Source: Podospora comata
Taxonomy: Eukaryota > Ascomycota > Sordariomycetes > Sordariales > Podosporaceae
Assembly: GCA_017354895.1 (NCBI GenBank)
Contig: CP071499.1
Coordinates: 1,116,001-1,180,000, forward strand
Reading direction: 5' to 3'
Length of the DNA: 64,000 bases
Part shown: piece by piece, positions 13,848 through 25,037 of the stretch
Numbering within the stretch: position 1 is the first letter of the stretch
How the letters are laid out: each line of letters starts with the position of its first letter
Translations under genes and position numbers: made by a program
Notes under the pieces: model-generated
The model's input: the letters and a program-made list of their open reading frames with translations, nothing else
The model's database searches: none
Told to the model about the DNA's origin: nothing

Positions 13848-13887
13848 ACCTACCTACCTACCTACCTGCCTGCCTACCTGCCTACCC
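13848..13887. repeat. (TACC/TGCC)n tetranucleotide repeat
   Basis: An imperfect run of CTAC and CTGC tetramers about 40 bp long, followed 58 bp later by a long A tract. Confidence 0.85.
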
Positions 13888-13945
13888 CAAGCAAATAGAA
13901 AAGAAACAAGCTGCCGCTTTTAGTACATCAACCTGACTCTTTTTG

Positions 13946-13978
<33 letters not shown>
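13946..13978. repeat. 33-base poly-A homopolymer
   Basis: The longest single-base run in the window, with 33 consecutive A. No reverse transcriptase, retroelement body or flanking target duplication was recognised beside it, so it is listed only as a homopolymer. Confidence 0.9.
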
Positions 13979-13981
<3 letters not shown>

Positions 13982-14698
13982 CAAACTGTGTGTGGGGGGT
14001 ATGTTGATCTGTCATATCCAGGACCGTCTTAGGACCTTTAAGGGTAACAACAGAGATAGGGTAAACTCGGTTTAGGTAGATTACGGGTCTGATCAGACAC
14101 AAGTTTTGGTACGAAAACGGTGCTGTGGAAGCAAACATGTTGCTGGAAGAGGAAAGTCGCAGTAGCTCTTGTGCGTTTAGTTTGGGACCTGTGATGGTAT
14201 CATCTGACAGTGAATGAAAAAAACATGTTCCTAATCTTGGTAGGACACAGTGGTTATATGAGTCGAGTCACCAATGCCTAAATAGACGGAACCAGAGGCA
14301 GAAAGCTGAACGTGCAAAGATCAAGAGACATTGCACCAAAACACTCCAATTCAAAGCTCAGCTTAATTCGCATTCCCCTGAACCACCCCCCCTTCCCCCA
14401 ACCATCAATGCTCATGCCATTAACCCAAACACCCCTTCTCCCTTCCCTTCCTCCCACCCCTTCCTCCCACCCCTCTCCCCTTTTCCATCTCAATGTCCCT
14501 TTTGTAAAAGTCCATCCACAAACATCACAAAACACAAAACTTGTTCAATATTAATAACACGATAATATAAAACAACAATAACAACAACAACAACAACAAC
14601 CACCACCACCCACCTCCCTTCCACTTCCAACATCCATCCCACCTTCTTGAACCCAACCAACAACACACACAAAAAAAGAGAAACAGAAGAAGAAGAGA

Positions 14699-17600
14699 TC
14701 ATTGCACCGGCCTCGAACTAGCCATCTCTCCATACCGTCCTCTATGCTGCGTAGTATCATACGCCTGCAACACCCTCGTCTGCGACTCGTCCGCCGCCGA
14801 AAAGGCGTACCCCCTCTGCTTCCTCATCCTCTGCACCTGCCTCACTTTTCTAATCGCCTTTTGGAATTGTTCCATTCTGTTTCCCCAATGTTAGCATCCA
14901 ATTCCCTACCGCTTGCGAGTCCAAAAAAAACATACCTCGGCCTATAATCCTGAATATTATACTTTTGAATCTCCTGCACATGGTGATACGCCTCCGGCTT
15001 CCACAACCTCTTGCTAAACTTCCACGCAAAATCCCTCGACAAGCACAAAATCGCCAGCGTCGGCATCTGGATCCAAAATTGCGGGCTGGAAAACAGCAAG
15101 GGGATGATCCCGTGGTATTCCGTCGAAAAGTTGAGCTTGGGCGCGACAATGCCGTAGACAGCTACAAACACCACCCAAATCACAAACGAGCCTGGGATGG
15201 CGATGACGTGGTACTTGGTCCAGTTGTTCGTCACCAACGCGGCCTTGCCAAGAACAGTCAACAAGACGGCGCCGTACATGGCTGTACCCCAGACCCATTT
15301 TCCGGCGGGGACGCTGTTGCCTTGGACACCATCGTTGATCCAGAAGAGGGAGCCGCCAATGTAGAGCAGGAGAGAGTGGTAGACCGCGTTGGAGATCCAG
15401 GAGGCAAAGACGCGCTTGTTGAAGAAGCTGTTGCTCTGACCAAGGTTGTAGAGTTGGGGATAGCGGTCAAGCAGGCGGGCGGAGACAAACTGGTCGAGGA
15501 TACCAAGTACGAGGGGAGGGAGGACCGTGTAAAAGACGTTGTAGAAGGAGAGGGTCCAGGATTCGTAAATGACTTCACCAGAGAAGACGTTTTGGAACGT
15601 GTACTGGGATAACAATTAGCATGATCTTCACCCTTTCAGTTCTCACACAGAAACCTACCCAAAACTGCGTCAGATACAAGGTAATGTTCTTGTAAAAAGA
15701 AAACAAAATAGCCTTCGCCACACGGTGATAACTCCACGCACCGTGCACAAGCAACAGCTTCCTCAGGTACCGGAACTGAGCAATGGAAACATCAGCACTG
15801 CGGGCAGCCTGGAGACCTTCCATACCACTGATACCAATACCAATATGAGCAGCCTGAATCATGGAAACGTCGTTGGCTCCATCGCCAATAGCGAGAAGAA
15901 TCGACTGCTTCTGATACTTCTTGACCAGCTTAACCACCATGGCCTTTTGCAGGGGAGACACACGGCAGCAAATAACCGCCTTGCACATGACCGCGAGATC
16001 GAGAAAAAGCTTCTCCATGTCCTTCTCCAGGGCATACGTCAGGGATTTTCCATCAATGACCAGAGCCAGAGTATCCATCTCAATCGTCGCATCGGTTTGA
16101 TTCCGAATGGCATCAATCTTCTTTTGCAGGTTGTCCCTTGTAGCATCGGCATTCTCCTCGTTTACAATGAGCAGCATCATGTCTTCGCTGAGAAGCTTGC
16201 AACTCATGCCAATATTGATGGCAGTTTCTTGTCTGTCGCCAGTGAGGACCCAGACCTTGATACCGGCCTCCTGAAGCGTGTGAATAGTCTCGGGGACACC
16301 ATCTTGCAGCTTGTCCTCAATAGCGGTGGCACCAAGCAGGTAGAAGTCATGCTCAATGAGCTCCGCAGCCTTGTCGAGTTCGTCTGCGCGATTTCCGCCG
16401 ACAGTCGTCTGGGCCTTTTCATAGATCTGGAACCACTCCTGGAACTCATGTTCAGGAACCTCGCGCATGGCCAAGCACAGAGTCCGGAGACCTTCCGACG
16501 CATACTCCTCGAGATGGCGAAGCGTGACATCTACATGCGGGTTGTTATCGTTCAGACGCTCCAAGATAACAGTATCAGCACCCTTGGTGTAGCAGCGAAC
16601 CACCCCGTCAGGGCAGCGGTATATGGTAGTCATTCTCTTTCTGGTGGAGTTGAACTCGCACACAGCCAAAAGCTCGTACTCGAGCCTTTCACCATTGGCC
16701 TCGATAATCACAGCGCGGGGCTTACGAGCCACAAACTTGTAGCCCAGCTGCACAGCTCCTTCGACAAGAGCACCTTCGTCAGGAGAAGCAGCCTGGTACT
16801 TGATGTTGCCAGTGTCGCTCGTCTCGGGGATAACCGTGTGGCAGGTGGCCAGCAGGGCAAGAAAGTGGTGAATGGCCTGGGCGCTAGGGTGGCTCTTAAT
16901 GTTCTCCCTGAGCTGCCTAAACTCATGGATTCCAACTTCGACACCATCCTCCATCGTTGGCACGCGGTCCTCGGGCACCTTTTCGGCATACATAATTCCA
17001 GCAATCGAACACGCCTTGAACTCCATCATATTGCAGGTCAAGGTACCAGTCTTGTCAGAAAACACATATTCCACCATGCCCAACTCCTCCACCAAACTCG
17101 ACGTGCGGCAGTTCGCAGGGGTGTCGTTGACGTCGTAGTAGATATCCATATCGTCATTGATGAGAATGCCGTGCCAGTACTTGACCAATTCGAGGGTGAC
17201 GAAGAGAGAGATGGGAACCAAAGCGGAGAAGAGCACCCAGTACGTTACCATATCCTTGATAAAGAGACGAGCAACAGCAGCGGCGCCGTCCATGGAATCC
17301 AGGTAGAGATAAGCGAGGGCGTCACCTTGAACGCTTTGCTGGACAAGATGACCAATGGTAGAGATGGCACTGAGAACCAAAAGAATACCGACGAGAACCA
17401 ACACGAGGGTGTTGAGCTGTTTCTCAACCCTGGTGCGTTTGATGGGGGTCGCCGTTGCATTTCGCATGAGCTTGGTCTCGTGGCCGGTGAACACAACCAC
17501 ACCGTGGATCCAGGGGGTGTTGCGCAAAGTAGCACCACGAAGCAACAGCTGCTCGGGATTCAGGGGCAGCTCTTTCTCTCCTCCACCAGCCTGCATCGTC

Positions 17601-18874
17601 AGGGTAGCTTCGTATGTGTAAAGGCTGCTGTTGGGCTGCTCGGACTTGATCCTGCCTCCCAACCTGCCAAGATCACTCGAGCTAACCATTGTCGACGTCT
17701 CGGGTAGGGCCTGCTTGATTTTCAGATTGGTTTCTCCATCCAGGTTTGCGGTTTCGATATAGCACAATCCTTCCGGCTCCGAGCTTGCCACCAAGACCAA
17801 ATCGGCCGGGAAAGGCTCCTCGGACTCAACCCGAATAATGTCACCCACAGAAACATTGATCCACTTCGTTTCCTCGAAAGATGACCCTCGTAAGATCCGC
17901 GCCTTGGACTGGTTTAGGGCCTTGTCGGCCTGTTTTCGCCGGTAATCCTCCACCAACTCCTTACCCGCTGATACCAACAACACAACAATAAGGGGACCGA
18001 TGGTGGTGTATCTGTTTGTTGGCGACAGGCCTGGAATCTGCTGCAAGCCAGCGGTGAACAAGAAGAAAATGTTGGCAAACTTCGAAAACTGCTCAAACAA
18101 GAACTTGGGCAGAAAGGTAGCAACATTGTACTTGGCTGTTGATACGTGGTTGTCGACGTACTTGTTCGCGGCGTTCGCTGGAGGGTTGTTGAGATGGATG
18201 ATTCGGGGTCCGAGTGTCGACGGGTCGGGCTTCGACCGTCCGAAGCCGAACTTGAAATTCCCCTTATCCTTCGGCGGAGGAGCCCCTCCTCCGGCACCCC
18301 CGGGTTCGGGTCTTGGTCCCGTCCGTGATTCCGTCAGTGGCAGATCCATTTCCGAGTATCCCTGACCCATTCCAAGCTTGTTTTTCACTTTTCCGAGCAA
18401 GCCGCCACCCAGGCTCAGAACACTATTACGATTCCTCGCATTGGCCGCCGCTGCGGAATCAGCGCCGGGCGCTCCCCCGGCCTGGTAATATGAGGTCCCA
18501 TCCTCCGGATAGTCGTCAAAGTCGTCGGCGTATCTCTGGTAGTTGCCTAGATCTGACGTCTGGCTGTATTGCCTGTTGACCGGTTGCGATCCATACGGGC
18601 TTGCGGGGCCTGCGGCGGAAGCCGATGTGCCAACCGGTGGTGGCCCCCTCCCTCCTGGTTGTTGTCTTGCCTGTCCAGAGCCTACAAAGTCATCGTAGGA
18701 TACCGAGGGACGCGCCTGCGCACCGTCCTGGTCGTAGGCATATGAATTTAAGAGGTCGTCGTCGGTCAAGGCTGACCGCTGGCCTGTGCTGTATACGGGC
18801 TGATCATTGTCAAGATCGAGCAGAAGATCGTCTCGCGGGGGCGCGGGACCCCCGGGAGGCGGACGGCCTGTCAT
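14699..18874 (-). CDS. DRS2: P4-ATPase phospholipid flippase, Drs2 type
   Basis: Exons 18874-15659, 15603-14936 and 14876-14699 give 1353 residues, almost the length of yeast Drs2. Introns are 15604-15658 (GTAGGT...GCTAAT...CAG) and 14877-14935 (GTATGT...GCTAAC...CAG). After a disordered Gly/Pro-rich N-terminus of about 220 residues come the first membrane region (~255-300), the actuator motif DGET (379-382), the P4-specific PISL in membrane helix 4 (554-557), the phosphorylation motif DKTGT with Asp607, the nucleotide-binding KGAD, TGDRQETAINI, and the hinge GDGANDVSMIQ near residue 996. The C-terminal membrane helices end in a conserved basic tail, MEQFQKAIRKVRQVQRMRKQ. Drs2 flips phosphatidylserine and phosphatidylethanolamine to the cytosolic leaflet in trans-Golgi and endosomal membranes, together with a Cdc50 subunit, and supports vesicle budding and tip growth. 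All catalytic motifs are present. The gene is divergent from CRIPT across about 890 bp. Confidence 0.96.
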
Positions 18875-19763
18875 GCCTCAAGGCGTCGCCGCTTCGGGCA
18901 ATCGGTGGTGGGAGACACGGTCAAGGGGTGTGTCGAAGCATAAATCGATGGGCAGATCGATGGGACGCGGGGGAATCGTTGTTAGCTGTAGTCGTCGTGG
19001 TACTTCGTGTGCAGTCGTGAATTGAGTATGTATGTCTAGGTCTATCGCAAACTCGGGGCGGGGTGTGGTGTTGCGGCGTGCGACGAGCTGAAGTTGGAAG
19101 TTAAAAAAAATACGGCGCCGTGTTCTTTGGTATGAGAGAGCACAGCCTCCTTTCATCAACCGGCGGAGGATTCGCGGACTGGGGTCTGGGCTACAAGACC
19201 CGTTGTCGTCGTCAGCCGTGGGCCCCGTAGGTTGTCTCTCTGCGCCCAACTCCAGTGGGCAAACGTTTCGAGCGATGGCTGTCAAGACCGAGGATATCGT
19301 AACAACGTGATGCTGCCGAGCAGCAAGGGGGGTGGTGAGGTAGTGATATGAAGAACTGGAAACCCAAGACACTTTTTGGCGGGCTTCTTCAGGAGAACGG
19401 CGCAACCTGACTTTGGCTGGAGGGAGTGCTAGCGCGGATTGCCTTGGGACGTCACAGCCCTGCCTGTAAAAGCCGGCCCCTGCGAAGAAGTGTTTCGGAG
19501 TGGCTGACAGCAGCCAATCACTGACACGAGGCCGCCTCAGAGCTGTCCCATGAAGAGTGACTAAGCAACTTTCTTGGTCGGCATCCACTGCAGTGGCGGA
19601 CCCTAGCTTCACTTACAGCAACTCATCTCATCTTTCATTATTCATTCATTCGCTCACTGACAACGGGCCATATCTGACACGGTCACCAGCGCATTTGACG
19701 CTTTTCCAAACCGACCTCACAACCAATCCAGAACAGCATTACCGATTCTTCACATCAGACAAA
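18875..19763. promoter_or_regulatory. Divergent promoter region of DRS2 and CRIPT
   Basis: An 889-bp intergenic stretch between the start codons of two head-to-head genes. It contains both 5' leaders. I could not identify a specific factor site. An open frame on the minus strand here (18878-19612) looks like chance coding in GC-rich leader DNA. Confidence 0.6.
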
Positions 19764-20174
19764 ATGGTCTGCGGAAAATGCCAAAAACTCAGCTCAACCA
19801 CACTAGCCACGCCGGGCGTCAAGAAGAAGAGTGAGATGTACTACGGCTCAGCCGCCTCATCATCAGCATCGTCGTCCAAATCAGCCACCCTCGGGCAGAA
19901 CGGCATTTCCAAGAGCAAGCTGCTGTCAAAAGCGGCGAAGAACCCATATGCTCAGTATTCGAGTTCTTGCACGCAATGCAAGACCAAGGTAAACCAAGGG
20001 CACACCTATTGCCACAAGTGCGCGTACAAGGCAGCTGGTGGGTTTCTCTTCTCTGGTTAGCAGTTGGAATTGTTAGCTGACATTGTCGCAGCCTGCGCCG
20101 TGTGTGGTAAGCCAGAAAAGAAAAAGTCAGCAGCAGCGCCAATTGTGGATGGCACCAAGAGGTCTCTGAAGTGA
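19764..20174 (+). CDS. CRIPT: CRIPT-family zinc-ribbon protein
   Basis: Two exons, 19764-20037 and 20092-20174, with a 54-nt intron ending in GCTGAC...CGCAG, give 118 residues. The protein begins MVCGKCQKKL-like (here MVCGKCQKLSSTTLATPG), the signature start of CRIPT. The C-terminal half carries paired CxxC motifs, CTQCKTK, YCHKCAYK and CAVCGK, suited to binding zinc. A Ser/Ala-rich insert sits between them, making it slightly longer than the human protein. CRIPT was named as a PDZ-binding partner in animals. Later structural work placed it in the human activated minor spliceosome, and a general role in spliceosome assembly fits its presence in fungi. That assignment is family knowledge, not something shown by this sequence. 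Confidence 0.93.
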
Positions 20175-20419
20175 GTGATGAAGATGGCACTGGTGGAGGT
20201 CGGGTCAGAAGGTCAGGCGCCAGGCATCGGGAACTGACGCGAGGTGTGTATCATTCCCTGGGTTTTATGTTCATTGCTAAGTCAGGCGTTTTGGCGCATT
20301 TCACGGGCGGTCTCGTTCAGAATTCTCAGTCATAACAAACATAGTAAAATCGAAATTATCCTAAACAACCGTATTATATCATAAACACACCTGACTTGCC
20401 AACCCCAATTTTGTCTCTT

Positions 20420-21472
20420 TCAAATCGAAGCCTTGAACTCCTTCGCCCTCCCCTTCAGCAACTCCCCCACAAACTCCCCAATAGCCTTGTTAACCTCTTC
20501 CGGATTCTCCCACGTGGCCCAATGACTAGCCTCCACCTCTCTCTTGATCAACCCCCTGGGGAAAAACTGCTCCATATTATCCGCCATCTTCGGCGGCAAG
20601 GCAGTGTCCCTCGTCGCGGTAAGAATCATGCCCGGCACCTCAACCTTGCTCTTCCCCTCCTTCACCAAATCAGCCTTCTCCTCCTCGTAATTCACGTCCC
20701 ACGTCCGGTAGTAATTCATCGGGGCGTGGACCCCGTTACGCTCATACTGGTCAACGTAAAACTCCAGCTCCTCCTCGGACAACAACTCTGACTTTTCCAC
20801 TTTGACTCCTTCGTCAAAAAGGGAGAGGTCAATCCCCACGTTGGCGACGAAATGGCCCTTGCCGGTTTTGCCGTCTTTGCTGCCGTAGAGGATGTTTAGA
20901 AACTTTCTGATGCCGTCCCTCCCGGCGGCCTGGATTTTGTTTTCGAGGGTGGGATCTTCGAATTGGAGCTGGTAGGCAAAGTTGGGGAGGAACTGATCGA
21001 TGAGGACTTTTTTGGGGATGTAACCCTGGCTGTTGGGGGCGTTGTAGGGGGTGCAGATGCTGAAGACGCCCAGGATGAGGGCGGGGTGCCGGAGGGCGAG
21101 GCGCCAGACGATGGCGCCGCCCCAGTCGTGGCCGCCGAGGATGATGGGGTGGGAGGGGGAGACGAGCTGAATGAGGGAGGCGAGGTCGGTGGAGAGGGAT
21201 TTGTAGGAATAGGGCGGGATGGGGGAGGGGGCGGAGGAGAGGCCGTAGCCTAGCATGTCGGGGACGATGACGCGGAGGGAGAGGGAGGTGAGGAAGGGGA
21301 TTTGGTGGCGCCAGCCGAAGGAGAGGTCGGGGAAGCCATGGATGAGGACTACCGTCGCGGCGGGGGTGCCGCTGGAGGGGAGGGCTTCGAGGTAGTGGTA
21401 GGTGTGTCCTGAGGGGAGGGTGGTGGTGTGGTGTTTGACGCGGGGGTCGTTGGGGACGAGTTTGTCGACCAT
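20420..21472 (-). CDS. Alpha/beta hydrolase, soluble epoxide hydrolase-like
   Basis: A single-exon gene of 350 residues. Oxyanion motif HGFPD is at 45-49. The nucleophile elbow GGHDWGG places the catalytic Asp at 116. The probable acid is Asp289 (TATRDTALPP) and the base His317 (ASHWATWE). The cap domain keeps the two tyrosines that activate the epoxide in this family: Tyr167 in FAYQLQF and Tyr255 in MNYYRTW. An Asp nucleophile with paired cap tyrosines favours an epoxide hydrolase over an esterase or haloalkane dehalogenase. The natural substrate cannot be told from sequence; detoxification or fatty-acid epoxide turnover are typical for the family. No signal peptide or peroxisomal SKL-type end is evident (ends KASI). 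Codon use is C-rich at third positions, like its neighbours. Confidence 0.9.
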   Translation of the reverse strand: MVDKLVPNDPRVKHHTTTLPSGHTYHYLEALPSSGTPAATVVLIHGFPDLSFGWRHQIPFLTSLSLRVIVPDMLGYGLSSAPSPIPPYSYKSLSTDLASLIQLVSPSHPIILGGHDWGGAIVWRLALRHPALILGVFSICTPYNAPNSQGYIPKKVLIDQFLPNFAYQLQFEDPTLENKIQAAGRDGIRKFLNILYGSKDGKTGKGHFVANVGIDLSLFDEGVKVEKSELLSEEELEFYVDQYERNGVHAPMNYYRTWDVNYEEEKADLVKEGKSKVEVPGMILTATRDTALPPKMADNMEQFFPRGLIKREVEASHWATWENPEEVNKAIGEFVGELLKGRAKEFKASI

Positions 21473-22886
21473 TTTTTTGGGCGGTTTTAGGGGGCGTGAT
21501 TCTGGAAAAGGGGTAAGTAAATAAAGTTTGCTGATGACGGTGGTGGTGGTGTCAAGGGGGTGGTGGTGTCTTACCCAACGGTGTTTATGCGTGGTGTCTC
21601 TCAGGGGCTGTCAACGTCTACCATTCAACGTCGAACCAAAGACACGCAACCGAGTTCAAATTTCAAACCCACGCTGAATGAACTCTCAAATCATTCAACA
21701 AACCAAAAGAAGGGATGATGGTTTATATACCAACTCACAACCCTACTGCAACAATTATACCTGCAATCGGTCACATGAAGCCCCGCATTTCCCTTTCAAC
21801 AGCTGCGTCATGAATTCCGATCCCGAGTCTAAGCCGTTGCTTGCCCATGCAGCAAAGCCAAGAGCTCCCCCCTCATGCCACCCAAAAGGGCCAACCGATT
21901 TGATCGATTCCGGGAACCAGAATCCATATCCAGGTACCACGGCCGAGGCATTTTCTTGGTGGATTTGTGAGTCTCTAATAAGAAATCGGCAGATATAGTA
22001 CCTACCTATGCAAGCCGCCATTGAAATTGATTAGCTGATGTTAACTCCGCTTTGCTCCGTCCTACCTATCCACTGCTTTATCGCCATCAATTCATCATTG
22101 GCTCCAACCAAGCAACAAAATCTCTTTTCATCTCCTCTGTACACTCCCATCAGTTGTGAGCCCTTAGCGAAGAGACCCCCTTTTTTGGTGTTTTGTCTTC
22201 TCGTATCCAAAAACCAACAACCCCTTGCCCACTTACTACCCCCCCCCCCAATCCCTCCTGTCAACTGACCTCGCTATCGCAACCCACTCGGCCACCACCG
22301 GAACGGCATCACCATCTTGGGCAACTGTTCAGCCTCAAACCCCCCTAAACAACGGGTGGTCACGGAATGAAAACAAACAACTCAGTTGCATTTTCCACGC
22401 CCTGACTTGAACATCTCACCGTCAAAAGCAAAAAGCATGTAACTAATCAAGTAATCGTTACCTATTCCTGGGTCATTCATCCGGTCTTACTTCTCACGAC
22501 ATCTCATATCCATGCACGCCAATGTTGATGTTGAATGGTTTCGTGATCCATACTTCTCCCACAGCACACAACCACCAGTCAAAGTCATCCCCGATCCTGG
22601 TGATCTGATCAATTTAATCAAAGCGGCTTATCCCGATATCATTATTTCATCATCCGTCTCGTGCCCGTCAAAGACTTTCCTCAGTCTGGCCCTAGTATAC
22701 CACTCAAGTGCCTCCCCCGGTCTCTGAATTCAACAAGAATGGCAAAACAAAATCGCAAGACAAAAATAAACGAAATCAACCCTCCAACAAAAGGAGACCC
22801 ATGGCTGATGATTAATATCCCATCTCCAACTCCCATATCAAAACTTCCCAACTCGGTGCCCACACAATAACAACGCAGCCGAAGTA
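21473..22886. other. 1.4 kb spacer
   Basis: This lies between the epoxide-hydrolase-like start and the stop of the pinin-like gene, both minus. No coding region, RNA gene or repeat stands out. It probably contains the hydrolase promoter and the pinin-like 3' UTR. Confidence 0.6.
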
Positions 22887-23996
22887 TTAGTAAATAACTG
22901 TATCCTCCGCATCCTGCACCATCACCTCGTCGTGATGCTGATCCGAGCTTCGTCGCTTCTGTTCACTGTCCTTCTCCTTCTCTTGAACCTGTTCGTTCTT
23001 CTTGGGCTGGTGGTCATCCACCTCCATCTGGGTATCTTTTGGCAGGCTGTCCTGCTGATGACGGCCATCATCGCCGCTATCATTTTCGGAAATCGGTGAT
23101 GGTTCCCGTGGTCTGTCTCTTTCCCGACGGCCGTCTTCCTTTCTGGTATGTGCTGGTTCTCGGTGATGATCATCCTCCCTAGGACGTACAGGTGCCGGCA
23201 CCGGAGCCCCCAACTCACGATACCTCCTCTCCCTCTCCCTCTTCCACACCGCCAACTCCCTATCTATCCTGTCTTCCGCATCACGGACCTGATCGCTAAC
23301 CGTCCGTGATTGTTCCCGCGTTAGTTCCCAAGGGCGGTAGAGCTGCAAAAAATGTTAGCTTTATGTACCCCATCTCACCCCACAACCAAAGGTTGAAAAA
23401 CTTACAATCCTCGGATAACTCCTCGTCATCAAACACCTCGCCTTCTCCATCATATCCTCATGCCTCGCATGCATACTCTTCTCATCCACCTCAATCTGAT
23501 TCATCATCCTCTCCCTCCTCCCCCTCTCCAACCTCTCCCGCCTGTGTTTCTCATCCTCCACCTCCTGCCTCTGCACCCTCTCATGCTGCCTCCGCTCGAT
23601 ATCCTGCCTCCGTTTATGCAAATTACTACCTTCCCTCGTCTGCCCGCTCAAAGTCCCCAAAATCCCACCAAACAGCCTCTGGCCGCGCTTGCGCTCTTCC
23701 TGGGTGACTGACTTTTTTGGTGGTGGGGCCAGCGGTTCCTGCGGTAGCGGGGCCGGTTGGCGGTAGCTGTCTCTTCTTGGGTAAGAAGAGTTGGGATGTC
23801 TTTGGTGGAATGGACTGCGGGATCGGTTGTCATGACCTAGAGGGTCTCCTTGGTGAGGAGGTCCCCTGTGATCATCATGGTAGTCTGGCAAGTCGTCGAC
23901 ACGTGAGCGCTTGGCTTCCCCGTTGGAGGGTGGTGGGCTGGGGGAGGCTTTTCGCTTGTTCCTGTTCCTCGAGGGGAATTCTTCAAGTTCGGCCAT
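22887..23996 (-). CDS. Pinin/SDK/MemA-domain splicing-associated protein
   Basis: Exons 23996-23406 and 23342-22887, with a 63-nt intron (GTAAGT...GCTAAC...TTGCAG), give 348 residues. The N-terminus is Ser/Pro/Arg-rich and disordered. At residues 99-118 lies the pinin core QEERKRGQRLFGGILGTLSG. A long charged helix follows to about residue 197, and splicing joins it to LYRPWELTREQSRTV. The C-terminal 150 residues are Asp/Glu/Arg/His-rich. Pinin is a nuclear speckle protein that associates with exon-junction and SR-type splicing factors in animals. The fungal members share only this core, so the call is domain-level. The start ATG at 23996 was chosen because the upstream in-frame extension has no conserved character. 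The gene is head to head with RDS3/PHF5A. Confidence 0.85.
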
Positions 23997-24596
23997 TGGA
24001 GTTGATTTCTGAATGTTTTGGTTGACATATAAAATTGTGAGGTGTCGCGCGCACGCGAAATGGAAGTTGGGGAAACAGTGACGACCACCTGTTCCCTCGG
24101 CGCTGTCCACTTGATGCTCCGGTGTTGTCGCAACAGCAGCGAAAGAAACAAGATCGCGATCAACTTACCCAGCAGAGCTCGTCATATAGACTATGATCAC
24201 CTCGACAACAAAATAAAGAAAGAAAAGAAAGCGGAAACACACAACCCCCAGCAACCACGAGGGGGGATGAGAATCACAGGCTGGAAACCCCACGGCTTGT
24301 CCCTGAAGCTTAGCTCCAGGTTTTCTCCACAGAAGCAATGCAGCGCTAATTTGTGGAGAATGGAGAAGCAAGTAAGGCAAGGCAAGGCAAGGCAAGGCTG
24401 GGCCACTGTGAACAAATGCGCCACACTGTGTTGCGCTCGCCTGCCGAGGCTGATAAATTACAACCTTTTCTACTGAAATCGTCGCGTATCTTTACCGCGT
24501 CCGACTATTTGCCTGCCACTTTCACGACGGCAACCTCTACCTCCCACAATTCTCTCCAGACAACCCTCATACACCCCGAACAAACCCACCGCGACC
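23997..24596. promoter_or_regulatory. Divergent promoter of pinin-like gene and RDS3/PHF5A
   Basis: 600 bp between the start codons of two predicted splicing genes. It contains a pentanucleotide run, five copies of AAGGC at 24374-24398, about 200 bp before the RDS3 start. No other site was identified. Confidence 0.6.
24374..24398. repeat. (AAGGC)5 pentanucleotide repeat
   Basis: Five perfect AAGGC units in the leader or promoter of the RDS3/PHF5A gene. Confidence 0.9.
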
Positions 24597-25037
24597 ATGT
24601 CCCGCCACCACCCGTACGTCCCCTCTCCATCTCCCCCAACCCGGCTAACCCCCCCCCCTCCAGAGACCTAGTAATGTGCCGCAAACAACCCGGCATAGCC
24701 ATCGGCCGCCTCTGCGACAAGTGCGACGGCAAGTGCCCCGTCTGCGACTCCTACGTCCGACCCACCACCCTCGTCCGCATCTGCGACGAGTGCTCCTTCG
24801 GTAACTACCAAAACAAGTGCGTCGTCTGCGGCGGCGAGGGCATCTCGGACGCCTTCTACTGCTTCGAGTGCACCCGCCTCGAAAAGGACCGGGACGGGTG
24901 CCCAAAGATTATCAACCTGGGGAGTTCGAGGACTGATGTACGTTTCCCCCCTTACGCTCTATATATGGCGGCTTTGATACTAATGTTTTTGTCAACAGCT
25001 GTTTTACCAAAAGAAAACGAATCGGACGGGGTTCTAG
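24597..25037 (+). CDS. RDS3: SF3b subunit PHF5A/Rds3 (splicing factor)
   Basis: Three exons, 24597-24613, 24664-24937 and 24999-25037, give 109 residues. The first coding exon is only 17 nt (MSRHHP), as read from the GTACGT donor and CCAG acceptor. Both introns (50 and 61 nt) are needed to recover the conserved ends. The protein has the array of CxxC zinc-binding knuckles of the family: [24 protein letters not shown] and CFEC, followed by [19 protein letters not shown] and LFYQKK. PHF5A/Rds3 sits in the SF3b complex of U2 snRNP, forms part of the branch-point adenosine pocket with SF3B1/Hsh155, and is essential where tested. Identity over the whole length leaves little doubt. Confidence 0.97.

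Larger units (their letters stand above)
7422..14698. other. 7.3 kb spacer upstream of the Ecl1-like gene, downstream of DRS2
   Basis: I see no supported gene. Open frames are short, overlap on both strands, and have neither conserved motifs nor fungal-type splice sites. The stretch holds (ATC)n at 10761-10788 and 13367-13391, (TACC/TGCC)n at about 13848-13887, a 33-base A tract at 13946-13978 and (CAA/CAC)n at about 14581-14610. The last of these lies in or near the DRS2 3' UTR. It may contain the long 5' leader of the Ecl1-like gene and its promoter. Confidence 0.55.

Noticed and set aside
13946-13978. 33-base poly-A considered as a retroposition scar
   Set aside because: No LINE/SINE body, processed-gene copy or target-site duplication was recognised next to it. 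Long A/T runs are common in spacers of this window.
15725-17707. 660-codon open frame on the plus strand
   Set aside because: It is antisense to DRS2 over its whole length, and its composition mirrors the DRS2 codons. The reverse strand carries every P4-ATPase motif. It is a shadow frame caused by high GC3.
18878-19612. 244-codon minus-strand frame upstream of DRS2
   Set aside because: It overlaps the shared DRS2/CRIPT promoter and leader, and has no similarity or exon logic linking it to DRS2.
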